64,000 nt of DNA, taken from positions 13,407,001 through 13,471,000 of the forward strand of contig NC_082611.1 in assembly GCF_030936135.1 (NCBI RefSeq). Direction: 5' to 3'. Below are positions 13,601 through 25,192 of this stretch, piece after piece. This DNA comes from Gavia stellata (taxonomy: Eukaryota; Chordata; Aves; Gaviiformes; Gaviidae). How positions within the stretch are numbered: the stretch's first letter is position 1; each line of letters starts with the position of its first letter. Below the pieces are notes generated by a model that searched no databases, was not told the DNA's origin, and saw only the letters and a list, made by a program, of their open reading frames with translations. Made by a program: the position numbers and the translations under genes.

Positions 13601-16454
13601 TTGTTTACCTCTGCAGAGGCAGTAGACAGGCACACACAGCTTCACATTTGCTCCTCTTGCTTACTGAGCTGGCCAGTCCAAAGGCAGCTCTCATCCAGGA
13701 GCCGTAGAGCTGCAATAAGTATCGCTATCTTCAATTTTACAGATCAGAAAACTGAAACACAAAAAGGTAAAATGAATTACCCTAGATCTAGTTTTCCCAG
13801 GATACTATAATTTATGAAGCTCAGGACTGGTCCACACTAGTTCTTTTCCAGATGAATCTGACGATTTTCTGTCCCTTTTGTTGAGGCTATTTTTAATCAC
13901 AGTCAATATATTACGCTTTATTTGCATAGTGGGAAGATAAAACAATAAAGTGAGTGTATAAGGACTGAAGTGCAGCTCCTCATCACAATTACTTGGCAGT
14001 AGTGCCTTGAGTTCACTTCACCCTGGAAGATGGTTTGATCCTTACTAGATTTATCACTCGTAAAGATGTGATTGCTGATCCCACTGCAGATTTCTTCTGT
14101 TTTTAAATGGTTTGCTTAAAGGCATAAAGTGTCCCAATACTTCCTATTAGAGTTGTAAATGATTTTTTTTCTCCCTAAGACCCAGTGGAATTTTGTCATA
14201 GATGTTTCTGATGCCGTTAGGTTCTGGGAGGACATTCTGGCTCAGGGTATCTGTAACCGTCTCAAAAACTTAGTCTTAGTCATGTTGTAAAGACAGTTTC
14301 TCTATTTCTTGTACATTTGCAAATGTCCTTGAAGAATATTTATTTCTCTGCGGTCTTCCAGCTAAGATTTTATCAAAATGAATAGCAAACCCAAAGTTAA
14401 GCTCCTCTTACAGATAAAAATGAAGAATATACAGTTTTTAAAAAGGACATATGGATACAAATGTACATATTTATATAAACGTGTTCTGATTAGCTCAGAT
14501 TTTCCCTTTCTTTCTCTTGTGATCTGAATGTGAGAAGACACAGGGGATAGTGCAGTCCCTACAGAGCCAAATCTGAACCTTGCAAAAGACATTAGAAAGA
14601 TTTCCAGTGCTTTCACTGAGCCTTGGATCAGATCTTTGTTGTTGGGTACACATCAGTGAAGAATTCGGACTAGCATTACTATGTGCAAACCCCTTGTACG
14701 GAGTTAAAGATAAAAACCATTTTCAATGTAATTTTGTTTCCATTTTTAATGTGTACTTCTTCCGTTAAAAGACTAATTAAATACATAAACCTCTGCGAAA
14801 TAAGCTTAACAAAATACACCCAGGGCAGTGAATTCATAAGAGAGATTATGGAATGGGCAGAGATGTTTGCTAGTTGTTTCTGATTTAGTCTCCAGGGAAA
14901 TCAATAGGAGATTCATTCAGTTTTCCTGTGAACAGTGCTAGTCACCTTATATACCAGGTTCTGAGACCTTCTGGTAATATGTAAGTAAATAATTAATCTA
15001 GTAAATAAGTGCGTTATAGTCTGTAGAGTTACACCAACTATATAAGATGAGGATCTATTCCTGCAGCATCTGCCTGTAACATCAAATATTCAGACAGTTC
15101 AACAGTTTAGCCGTTTGAATTTCAAAATCTCATAAAGATGAATCTCATAAAGTGCTCTGCTATCAGGTTGTAAACATGGTTTGTGTTTTTTCTTGTGCTG
15201 CTTGTCTTTTCTGAGAGAGAGGATCATTTTCATAGTTTAAGGAAGAACATCCAGCTCCATGACATGCCTTCTAACAGTGCTATGAGTATATTGAAACACC
15301 TAGTTAATGGTGGCTTTGTATTGGAAATGGGCTTTTGTGGATCATAGGGAGCATTAAAAAGATGACATTTTCTTATCTCTATGTTCAGCAGCTTTCTAAT
15401 TGCTCATGTTTATTTCAAATAGCATTGCAATTCCCTGTGTTGGTAGAGCACTTTATAAACCCACCAGAATTTAGATTTCCTTCCTAGTCTCTTAAACAAA
15501 AAAAAAAAAGTTAAATTAAATGCAGCCAAAAAAATTGGAAGATTTGCACCCTGTTATGGGCAATAAGGAATATTTCCTATTGCACAATTTCCATCTTGTT
15601 AATAAAGGGTAAGAGTGTGCTTGTGTATATTGTATACCTCTCATTTTATTTACTTTCTACCTTTAAATGTTGCTATTTTTCCTATATAATAGGATGTAAA
15701 TATAGCCACTTCTCATCAAGAGCGAGGGGAAAAATAACAAGTATTAAAACAATCAGAAAAAATGTTGGGTATTTGCTGGTGAAGCAGGTTGTGTTGCAAA
15801 CTCCCATTCAAATTCCACGGGGGCTGAGGGCTTTCCAGCTCTCTCAAGTTCTCAGCATTGGCCATCCGTGTACTGCACAGTCCTGGAGATGTGCTGTGGC
15901 TGGGGACAGTTTTATGTGGAGTGCTGGGAAATGTCTAGGAAAATAACTTTGTAAGGAAGCTAAACTCCTAACCACAACTACAACACTTTTGCATAAAGGT
16001 GGTCTAAGGTAGTGCACTCACGGTCACAGCTAAGTTCAACTTGGTATTTGAGATATAATGTTCATCACTTTCTTTTGGAAGAAGAGCATGAATGGAAAGG
16101 AAAGAGCATATGGTAGATGGCATCTGTTCTCTCCCTCTCTTAAAATTGAAATTGGTAACTGTAATCCCCTGCCAGGCCCCTTTCAGGGGACAGGGTGGGA
16201 TGGGAAGGTTGTATGGTTTGGAGGCTGGTAGGCTGCTGAAGGTGTTAGAGATCGAATCTCACTTCTCCATTAGATGATGACAAATCTTCAGTATCTATTC
16301 AGTCACAAGATAGCAATGGCTTCCAAGGGTCAGCAGTGGATTTATGGTAAAGCAAAAGGGATGAAAGATGAGGAGTTTCCCGCAGGAGGATGCTTCTAGT
16401 ATGAGCTTCTCCCTCCAGTGCCCACACAGGGTGAGCTGCTGCTAGAAAAGGTAA
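4663..16454. other. long unique non-coding stretch
   Basis: About 11.8 kb of AT-rich sequence. Every open frame is short (157 codons at most, 13337-13810 plus) and lacks recognisable domains or paired splice signals. Pyrimidine-rich patches occur near 8290-8330 and 11270-11480, and A/T homopolymers near 5708-5717 and 13501-13513. A spaced 12-base direct repeat at 13235-13266 is listed separately. No RNA gene or clear transposon was recognised. Confidence 0.5.
13235..13266. repeat. spaced 12-base direct repeat
   Basis: The motif ttggtattaagt occurs at 13235-13246 and again at 13255-13266. The 8-base spacer (attggtac) contains a further ttggta, so this looks like a small slippage-derived cluster. 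Confidence 0.8.
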
Positions 16455-16700
16455 AATTGTAAAATTCCAGACTCTCGAGAGGTCATCCAGTCCTCCTCCT
16501 CCTCCTCCAAATGGGATAGCTGCACCAGTACTGACAGCTGTCTGTCCGACCTGTCTTCAGAGATCTGCAGTGATGGAGACCAGTCGGCCTCTGGGCAATC
16601 TATTTCTTCCATGTCCCTTTCTGTGAGATATTTTTCTAGATATGTATCTTGAATGTTCTGCATACTGCTACCTGATCTATTTGCTAAGGACATACAAATG
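16455..16700 (-). mobile_element. older CR1 LINE 3'-region fragment (minus strand)
   Basis: On the plus strand the order of blocks matches the reverse complement of a CR1 3' region. It begins with agaggtcatccagtcc, then atagctgcaccag, ctgtctgtccgacctgtctt, atctgcagtgatggagac, cctctgggcaatctat and ctttctgtgaga. These are the usual landmarks of the antisense CR1 C-terminal ORF2 and 3' untranslated segment. It carries many substitutions and no long frame, so it is older than the 22.4 kb element. A (tcc)n expansion at about 16493-16508 lies where the family normally has a C-rich run. The 64 kb window therefore holds at least two CR1 age classes. Confidence 0.85.
16493..16508. repeat. short (tcc)n run inside CR1 piece
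   Basis: Five consecutive tcc-type triplets follow the antisense CR1 ggtcatccag motif. This probably grew by slippage from the CR1 consensus sequence. Confidence 0.8.
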
Positions 16701-17085
16701 AAAAAGGTTACTCCTTCCTTCTTTCATAAAGAGCTCACAGTTTAGCACACCTGATCTTTTTCTACATTTGGTTTTTATCTTGCAGTGCATTATGTGTACC
16801 AATAAGGGTATGAAAACAGAATCTGAATCTATCAGCCAGCTCAAAAAGTGTCAGCCACGGATGCTAAAAGGCCTGAAAGTTTGGAGAAGTTCGGACTTAG
16901 ATTTAGATGACAAATTTTGGCCTAGGTCCAGCTGTTGCTAAAAGCCATTCTGCTGTGGAGACAGTAGCTTTAACAAGCTGGACTGCTGGGCTGCCATCCA
17001 AGCTCTGCTGGGCACAGGCAGAAACCTGTTTCACGTGCTGGATAGGAAGTGTGCAATGTAGCTAAAGACAAAATGCATGAAAATC

Positions 17086-17112
17086 TGTGTGTCCAGGGAC
17101 CCTGGACACACA
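17086..17112. repeat. 27-base near-perfect palindrome
   Basis: Arms tgtgtgtccaggg (17086-17098) and ccctggacacaca (17100-17112) are exact reverse complements around a single central a. All 13 pairs match. No flanking element explains it. It could form a cruciform or, if transcribed, a hairpin. Confidence 0.95.
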
Positions 17113-20100
17113 AGCAGATCATTTTGGGGCTAAGCACCTCCCAAAAGGCCAAGAAATATTTGGTTGTTGGCATGTGCATATGCCTGCTTTGAGGCACAAA
17201 GATACCGTGTCAGGGCCAACCACAGTTCAAAACACCATAATATGCTACAAAATACCCCCAAAAGCCAAGAAAGACTCTTGAGGCATGATCTTGGCCTCTT
17301 GGGAATGCACTGCGATGCTGGACAGTCAGTCCCAGTCCCAGCTCTTGCCTCTCAAGTATGAATGCAAAATATGGAAGCATAATGTCTGCTGTCACAACTC
17401 ATGTGCAAAGCAGATGTTTCTTTTGGGGAATTATTCATGCTAAAGATCATGCTTCAAAGTAAACAATAATTGTCATTTGTTCCCTTTAAAAAAATGAAAG
17501 CTGGAAATCAAATTAATGAGTATGTTTGCTCAAGGGAACAGGCGGAACAAGGAATATGATCCTTTTGGCATATTTGTAGCAAATATTTTCAGGCAAACAT
17601 TATTTCCATACTATTTTCACATGGATTTGGATAAGGGGGATACAAATGACAATACGTGGAATAAGAGTAATTGCAGAGGGGGACAGTGCAGGAAAAAGAG
17701 TACAGAGAGGTTGAAATGAGAAGACTGTAAGGTCTAGAGCGGAATACACTTGGGCACACTGAGGGGGAAAATAGTTCATAGATTTGTAGAAACTGCAAAA
17801 TTCTGCATGACTACACAAAACCAGGCAGGTATTTTTAAAGGTGTTATGGTAAACGTGATGCTGCATTGACTCTACAGCCTGCACTAGCTTTGTAAAGCTG
17901 GTTCTGTATCTGAGATGTCTCGGTTCAGGCGGGCTGGGAACTCTGCAAGAAGAGAGACCAAAACACTTTAGGCTTTCTGATGGGTCACTGCTTTGCAGCC
18001 TCGTGGTTAAGGCTTCATTTCAGTGAGCTCATATGACTTCATAGAAGCCAAAAGCAGTTGCATTTCAAATTACTACATGACTTATCCTACAGACCAACTC
18101 TCAACTACCTTGGGTCAAATACAGGATGAATAACAGCCTCTAAGTGTTTATGAATAACCTGGGAAATCAAAGTCCTGTGTGATATGGTTCTTGGACTCAA
18201 AGGCTGTTTTTCTACTAATAAATTAAATGGTGCCAAGGAACATTCCCAGGCACTAGACCCAAGCTGTCTGTGTTCTGCATTGCCAGCTTGGGCTTTTCGG
18301 CTGGTCTGCTGTAGAGACACAGAACAACCCTTTTGGCTGGTTTGGATCCCACAATAATGTGTCTATCTAGAAATCTTCCACGTGAAATATTTTGGACTCA
18401 CTGACCATGTTTTTCGACAAAACTATTTCATCAGTTAAATTTCTGACCTTCTCTAACTGACCATGTATGGTATTTCTGAACATGAAAAATACCCATCTTG
18501 CATTTATATCAGCTAGACAAAGACTGTTGTATGGACCTATTTTCCCATTTACTGTCACTGAAATGTCAAGAAAATATTTTGAAAAATGAGAAAAATATAG
18601 TGATTCTTAGTACTTAACTCTTCTTGGAAGTTCCTTGGATCATTAATCAATGATAATTTCTTCCTTGTACCAAAGACTATTTAAAAACCTAGGAGGGTGC
18701 TCTGGAGTCAGGCCTCATCAAGTCTTTTCATCATCAGCTTGTAGCCAGAGCTAGTGCAATTACTGTTATGAACTTCGAAAAGGGTAGTTTAATGCTATAG
18801 CCTTCATTAAGCTGTGATAAATATATTCACTGCAACTTTGTATCCCAAAGATGATGTTGCTTTGCTTTGACTAGCTTGAGTAAAAATGCTGCATGTTGGA
18901 GTTTTCAGGATGAGTATCTTCCTTAGAAGGTAGGAAGGAAATGCGGGTGTTACTTAGATTTTTTAATATTTTTTTTTTTAATGTTAAAGCTGACAATTCA
19001 AGACATGTCTGTGCTAGTTCTATTTCTTAGGCCCTAAAAGCAGCTCCTCTCCCTGAGCTGATTTGGGATTTATGAGTATGGTGTATAAATTGTTACATGA
19101 CATAATGTTAGATAATTAAACAGCTGCTTTGCACAGAGCTCCTTCATTCTTGGATAAAGCAGATGTTGTTTCATCTTTCTGCTGATTTCAAGTATTCCAT
19201 GATAACATATCATATACATGAACATTACTCACATTTTTAATATGTTGGTACCTTCCTAACGGAGGAAGGAAGCTCTGTGCTCCATTGCAGGAGGCTCTGC
19301 ACAGGCAATTAGCACAGCGGAGGGTGCCTCTCGCAGACTAACCCCAGATCCCAAATGAGTGTCAGCGTGTCTCCACTGGGCCCAGAGGAGCAACAGCAGT
19401 TCACGCCGGCTGACATTTCAGTTGCAGATGTCAGACACGATGCCATGATTTACATACCAATAGCTGCGAGTGGGAGGATGAAGTTACAGGAGGAGCAGAA
19501 CTGAACAGGGCTGCAGAAGTCAGAGCTTGCCTTTTGCCTTTCTGCTGCAGCTGACAATGGCAATCTGAGTTGTTCATCCCCGTCCTGACCCCTTAACAGC
19601 AGCGTTCTCCCGAGTGCGCTGGTGATGATATCTCATGGCGTTTTGAGTATGTTAGCAGGGAAACTAGAACCTCTTCTGTATTTACTGTCTGTGTTATCAG
19701 AAACACCAGGCAAATCCCAAATGGTAGATGACCTGAATAAAACAAAGTATCAGGTTAAATGATGTCTATTCCTTGTCAACTTAGGAAGATGTTCATGCAT
19801 CATGTTTTCTTGCTCTTTATTATCACGGTACTTGATTTAAGAGAGGTGCGTATGTGCCCAGACCTGTAGCAAGCAGGTGCACCCCCGGAGGTAAAGCCCT
19901 CCTCCCCTGCCCTGCTCCTGGTCTCCCATGGTTCATGCTGAAGCTGCTTCCCAGGGCAGTGTGTCAAGCAGCTGCTAAAAGCCTGTGAATGGAAAGAGGA
20001 ATATTATAAATATCAGGAAGTGTCAGCCAGGGTATTCCAAGGACGTGTATGTGTGTTAGCCAAGCAAGATAACCCGACTCCATCATCAGCCTTCAATCAA

Positions 20101-20728
20101 ACACTGATTTCCAAAGGTCTGTATTTCCTCATACGAAATATTTCTGTTTAGTTATGCACTTCATTGGGATAAATTTCATACAATGTTGATATTTGGACTT
20201 GCAGATTTTTTAATTGGCCCTGCTATGAAGTATACATTGTTCCTATCCCTAATTTATGTTATACACATTCATACTTATTCCCAGTATTTTATAATGGGAA
20301 TAAAATTTCTACTTCAATCCATACCTATTGCCAGCTGGGAAAACGCCCATGAACTGCTTATTTGGTGGATAAATGGGTATTGTAGTACATGGTCCATATT
20401 CTGGATTTTCATACACTGATCCATCTGCTCAGTTGTTTCAAATTAATGTACCTCTTTGAAAGTGATGAAGGAGATGTGCCAAATTCAGAGCCTGGCTGAG
20501 AGTCTGGCTTATTGTCTAGAGATCTTGAATTTTCCAAGGCTGGCACTTTACCCTTCACTGATGCAGAAGAAATGACTGCCTTAGAAAGTCTCTCTCCCTT
20601 TCACAAAAAGACAAAATTTTAAAATTATTGTGTAACAACATGCCCTTCTCTCCGTTACGTGGTCCTCATTTTGTTCACCATTATTTTTAATGGACCAATT
20701 TTCTCTCTTGCTTTTCATCCACTGAGTC

Positions 20729-20751
20729 ACTATTATTATTATCATCATCAA
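20729..20751. repeat. tat/cat triplet microsatellite
   Basis: Four tat-type triplets run into three atc/tca triplets without interruption, a short compound microsatellite. Confidence 0.8.
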
Positions 20752-20973
20752 AGTGTTTGTGGGCTGCTAGCATTTGATATTTCATTTCACTGATTTAATT
20801 CTGTCTGTGGCTTCTTCTGGGCCTGTTTATTTTTATAGATCTCCAAATCCTCCTCTTTAACAAATTGCTTACGTACAAATCTGTTTGTTCATTGTTTATA
20901 TGACACTTGACAATTGTAATGCTTTGTACTTTGCATTTGTTCCAGGGGGGTGTTTTAGTCTGATCAAATTTTA

Positions 20974-21076
20974 CAATTTCATCAAGTAAACTAGTTATGC
21001 CCAGAACATCCTTTTACCTGCAGATGGGAAGACCCTTTCATCTTAGTTGTCTGCCTATGTTTACTTGATGAAATTG
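20974..21076. repeat. 18-base perfect inverted repeat with 67-base loop
   Basis: The left arm caatttcatcaagtaaac (20974-20991) is an exact reverse complement of the right arm gtttacttgatgaaattg (21059-21076). The core ttacttgat recurs at 21061, 21085 and 21101, the last inside ttacttgatgaaat, so the right arm belongs to a small direct-repeat cluster reaching 21114. The structure has no open frame. It resembles a small foldback element or the product of a local inverted duplication. The family is not recognised. Confidence 0.93.
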
Positions 21077-22413
21077 ATGATTGATTACTTGATTAATTGA
21101 TTACTTGATGAAATCCCTGCAGGCATAGAGAGTGTATGGCCATGTGTGTTATCAGCTATTTGTAACTGATAGCTCAGGACCGGCTGGGTGAGTGTTAGGT
21201 TAAAGGAGGACACATAAGACAGACGCTGGCCCTGCATGTGCAAATATGCTGAGCTTAGTTTAGCTTTCAAAGCGTGGAGGGTGGAGGTGGACACAAGGTA
21301 TAGAGGTATAAACCCGTTTAACTTCACTAGCAGTGGTGGATGTTATGCTGGTTTAAATATTCTGATTTTGTCTTCTGGGCATCATGACCAGCTTTTTAAA
21401 CTTGGGCAAGGGATAAAAAAAAGAGGGTCTCTATGAGTCCCCTGAGCTAAGGGGACTTTTTGTTATCATCTCCTCTGTACATTAAACTGTTCCTTACATG
21501 AGCTGTTAAGGTTTTCTGCCCGGCACCTTGCTCTAGGAATGAAACTTCAGGAGTCCTCACTTGAAGCTTTCCACCTCCCAGGATGACGCTCATCCCCATG
21601 GAGATGTTAGGAGCCTCTCAGAGCTGCCTGCAAACAGCCGTGCTGGATCCTGCACATCCTGCTCTGCTGCCACTGGGCCGTTAAGCTTCCCTGTGCCCCC
21701 TATGCCGTCAGTGTTTCTGGGGTTTTCTTCCCATCCCTTAGCATGTCCATTTTTATTAAAACTAGATGAAGAAATCTCTCTCATGTCATCTCCCCTTGCC
21801 TGCCTGTTGGGAGAGCATCTGCTGCAGCCACAAAACCAGCGCAGTCATTCCAAGCATATGGCCTGCCTGTGTTTCGCTCATGTTCGGCAAGGCTGTCCTC
21901 GGACGCTCCTGCCCTGTCCAGGCTGCCGGTGTCATCTGTCCACCGCCTTCCTGGCCCATAACACCATCTGCCTGCCTCTGATCATGTAATCTCTTCTCCT
22001 TGTGTGTGTTCGGTACTGTCCTGTGCTTCAAAGTGCTTCCCGCTCTGCGTCTTCTGAACGGAGCACCTGCTGAGAGCCTGGAATATTTCAGCTCGGAGTA
22101 GAGGCGTAGATAAAGGTAATTATAGCCTTGGCTTTTCCTCATAAATTAAGAAATAAGTACTTGACTCTTTTTTGTAGAGGGCTGCAGAAGAGGATGACAA
22201 GAACAATATGACAGCAAGAGTGAAACTTTGGCTCAGCAGCTCTCTGTGGAACAGCTTCCCTCGGCTTCCCAGCCTTGGCCAGAGGCTGGCACGGTGCTGT
22301 GAGAAATGGCAGGGGACAGCCAGCACTGCTCCCCTTGCCTGGCGCTTTTGGGCACTTGGGGTAGCATGCGGTGGTGCCCCAATAAGCAGGCCGCCTTCTG
22401 GGGCGAGGATACC

Positions 22414-23112
22414 TTGTTGAGGTTCAACAAGGCCAAGTGCCGGGTCCTGCACTTTGGTCACAACAACCCCCTGCAACGCTACAGGCTTGGGGATGAGTGG
22501 CTGGAAAGCTGCCTGGTGGAGAAGGACCTGGGGGTGCTGGTTGACAGCCAGCTGAATATGAGCCGGCAGTGTGCCCAGGTGGCCAAGAAGGCCAACGGCA
22601 TCCTGGCCTGTATCAGAAAGAGTGTGGCCAGCAGGAGTAGGGAGGTGATCGTGCCCCTGTACTCGGCGCTGGTGAGGCTGCACCTCAAATACTGTGTTCA
22701 GTTTTGGGCCCCTCACTACAAGGACATAGAGGTGCTGGAGTGTGTCCAGAGAAGGGCGACGAAGCTGGTGAGGGGTCTGGAGCGCAAGTCTTACGAGGAG
22801 CAGCTGAGGGAGCTGGGGTTGTTCAGTCTGGAGAAGAGGAGGCTGAGGGGAGACCTCATCGCTCTCTACAACTACCTGAAAAGAGGTTGTGGTGAGGTGG
22901 GTGTTGGTCTCTTCTCCCAAGTGATGAGTGACAAGACAAGAGGAAATGGCCTCAAGTTGCACCAGAGGAGGTTCAGGCTGGATATTAGGAAAAATTTTTT
23001 TACTGAGAGAGTGGTGAGATGCTGGAACAGACTGCCCAGGGAAGTGGTGGAGTCACCGTCCCTGGAGGTGTTCAAGGAACGTGTGGACGAGGCATTGTGG
23101 GACGTGGTTTAG
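22414..23112 (+). CDS. CR1 ORF2 C-terminal fragment (open, truncated)
   Basis: About 232 codons run without a stop or frameshift to a tag stop at 23110-23112. Family landmarks appear in order: [14 protein letters not shown] at the start, [15 protein letters not shown], then [71 protein letters not shown], and [20 protein letters not shown] close to the end. In full-length CR1, ORF2 has an endonuclease domain, then a reverse transcriptase with a YADD-type active site, then this C-terminal segment. Endonuclease and reverse transcriptase are both missing, so the piece cannot retrotranspose itself. The same frame stays open upstream to 22306 through non-CR1 DNA, which is probably chance. The intact frame suggests a fairly recent insertion. 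Expression is not implied. Confidence 0.88.
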   Translation: MLRFNKAKCRVLHFGHNNPLQRYRLGDEWLESCLVEKDLGVLVDSQLNMSRQCAQVAKKANGILACIRKSVASRSREVIVPLYSALVRLHLKYCVQFWAPHYKDIEVLECVQRRATKLVRGLERKSYEEQLRELGLFSLEKRRLRGDLIALYNYLKRGCGEVGVGLFSQVMSDKTRGNGLKLHQRRFRLDIRKNFFTERVVRCWNRLPREVVESPSLEVFKERVDEALWDVV

Positions 23113-23195
23113 TGGGCATGGTGGTGTTTGTTGGTTGATGGTTGGACTTGATGATCTTACAGGTCTTTTCCAACCTTAGTGATTCTGTGATGCCA
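23113..23195 (+). other. CR1 3' untranslated region and terminal repeat
   Basis: This follows the ORF2 stop: a ggcatggtggtg spacer, a gttgatggttggac block, gatgatctt, aggtcttttccaacc and terminal gattctgtgatg. In CR1 this region is what the element's own reverse transcriptase is thought to recognise, and it is the segment best conserved among the copies in this window. Confidence 0.9.
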
Positions 23196-24968
23196 CCTCC
23201 AGTGCCGGCCTCACGGTGTGTCTGGCAGCTCCTCGCAGCAGAAGCACCCCAGCTAACGTTGTGCAGATCTGTGCTTGGAGTTCATTTACAAAACAGGCGC
23301 TGATGGCAGCCGCTCACAAACTGAACAATGTCAAAGGACTCACGTCCCGCAAGAGCAGAGATACCGGTATCACATGCACCACCCTGGAAGAGTCCTGGCA
23401 GGAAGCTGATGGTTCGTATGCACTTTTTTCTTCCAAAAATCCACAGGCATGGGTAGATGTAGATTAGGTAACAGCCACTGGCATTGTACTTAGAAATCTC
23501 TTGCTACAGCTTTCATCATATTTTTCTAGTCAACTCCCCATAACCATTGCCCTTTATGCTGTATCCTTATATGATCCAGAATATTTGACTTATCCCTTAC
23601 CAGCACCTCAGTGGCTGGTCCCTCAATTCTCATTTCTCCAGCAAACCAGGCCAGCCATGTGCTGTCAAGAAAACTCTTGTAGCTGTTAGTCTTTCAGAGA
23701 ACTTAATCCCAGCTTTTGCATTTTGCTGACTGGCCTCCTGTAATTGCAATTACTTTAGCAGGGATGATATACACACACGCATGCACACGCTGTAGTTTTG
23801 TGAGTTTCTTGGATCTATTATAATCAAGAGTCCATAAATAACTGCTTCTAATGCACTTGACTAAAGAAAGTAATTGCTGTTTAAATGGATAATTTATTGT
23901 GTGCTAATTAAATGCCCAATAGGTGAGAACATTTTAATGTAAAGTAACTTAACTTGATAAGAAGGTTTTTAATAATTATTAGTTGCCTGAAATGCATCTG
24001 ATGCAGGAGTACTGTAATGGCAAGCTCTAATTGATGTTTTTAAAGTATATTTATTGTGGATAAATAGCTATTTTATTGCACGTATCTCTTTCCTTGTCTT
24101 TTATACGCACAGCTTCCTAGCTGGAGGCCCTGTGCTGCTTTATTTTAGTCTATTCTTCCCTGCTTTTGAAAGTCTTATTCGTGCTGGTGAAATAATCTCA
24201 GTTACAGCAGCACGAAGCAGGATATGAGCAAAGGCAGGGAACTGCTGGCTTCTCCAAAAGAAAAAGTTCTAGGTTTTAACTTCGGTTGACTACCCAGCTT
24301 TAGGTTTTGTGATAACATTGGGTGCAAGGCCAACAGAAGTCTGTTTTCTTACACAGTCAGACTTACAGTGTGAGCCAGAGAAACCCTTGGAAGCTCAGCT
24401 TCCTCCACAGATAGAAAACAAAGCAACAGGGCAGGGCAGGGCATCTTTTCTGTAGACATCTTTACAACTCGCAGGTCCCAGAGAACTACAGATAGTTCCC
24501 ATTGTCTCACATCCCAGAAGACAAATAGATTATGATTGGGGTTCCTAAATTGGGAATGTTTGGATACATGGACATTGCCCCCCAGTGATGGTACATGAGC
24601 AGAGCTGGGAACCCTTACAGCAGAGAGCTGCTCACCTGAGAAGTGTGCAAGGTGCCAGCTGTTGTCGTGGAGCAAAATGATTATGCAGAAAAAATGATAA
24701 ACTGGAATGTCTATTGTTAATGAATTTCATTTGCAATGAAGGAATCTGAGAAATGGGAGCTGGAAAGTGGATGTGCTTCAGACAATGGAGCAGTGTGCCA
24801 ATTGTGTTTGAATCAAATACCTTGGAAGGAGTTTGAATTCTCATCCTGAGGATGAGAATATTAAATTCCAGTGCTGAACCTGGTTAATTTGACAATAATG
24901 TATTTTTCTAGGATAAAGCCTCACGTAGATCTTACATAAGAAAATGAATTGCATTTGTAGATAGAAAG
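23196..24968. other. unique non-coding sequence
   Basis: No exon or repeat family recognised apart from the 23-base palindrome at 24837-24859. A short ac/ca-rich stretch (about 23770-23790) is too small to call a microsatellite. Open frames (23216-23467 plus, 24349-24675 minus) lack domains. Confidence 0.5.
24837..24859. repeat. 23-base palindrome, 10-base arms
   Basis: Arms attctcatcc and ggatgagaat are exact reverse complements around a 3-base centre (tga). No mobile-element context is visible. Confidence 0.9.
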
Positions 24969-25155
24969 AACCACAGGATCATATGGTCTTATCTGTTTCA
25001 ATCCAGCACTCCTGCGTTTAGTGAAGCATCTTGTGTTTGATCATGGTAGGGTTTCCAGAGAGACATTACATCTTCCTGTTCTGTTGGTCATTTGTACCAA
25101 TGGTTAATCACCTGTTGACTCACGTAGAAATTCTTGTTTCCTGGTGTTTTCTGTT
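24969..25155 (-). mobile_element. possible ancient CR1/L3-like remnant (minus strand)
   Basis: The order of weakly similar blocks (cacaggatcatatggtctta, a cagcactcctg block, then ggttaatcacctgttgac and agaaattcttg) resembles the antisense 3' part of old CR1/L3 LINEs, where a caggatcata-type end is followed by a ttaatcaccct block. Similarity is too degraded to be sure by eye. No coding frame is kept. Confidence 0.38.
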
Positions 25156-25192
25156 TTTGCAGGAAAAAACCTAAATTCCTGGGGAGATTCTC

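Larger units (their letters stand above)
16701..22413. other. unique non-coding sequence with inverted repeats
   Basis: No gene recognised. Two notable secondary-structure elements (17086-17112 and 20974-21076) and a small triplet microsatellite (20729-20751) are listed separately. The interval 19260-19640 is richer in GC than its flanks and has mixed, non-repetitive sequence without a frame, the kind of segment often found to be a conserved regulatory element. Immediately before the CR1 (about 22170-22413) the sequence is GC-rich and open in one frame, but it does not match CR1. Confidence 0.45.
22408..23195 (+). mobile_element. 5'-truncated CR1 LINE retrotransposon
   Basis: The element starts abruptly inside ORF2 near a gaggttcaacaaggccaag motif and continues through the ORF2 C-terminal coding region, stop codon and short 3' untranslated region. 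It ends with the CR1 hallmark: a gatgatctt motif, ttccaacctta, then gattctgtgatg. There is no poly(A) tail, as expected for CR1, which ends in a short octamer-like repeat. Upstream GC-rich DNA (22170-22407) does not match CR1, so the 5' boundary is set where similarity begins. CR1 usually leaves poor target-site duplications and none is obvious. The 3' end is almost the same as the fragment at 267-315. Confidence 0.95.

Noticed and set aside
13337..13810. 157-codon plus-strand open frame
   Set aside because: Contains a poly-Lys run from a homopolymer and has no domain or regulatory context.
22120..22962. 280-codon minus-strand open frame
   Set aside because: It is the antisense shadow of the CR1 ORF2 coding region, where the sense codon pattern leaves one reverse frame open.
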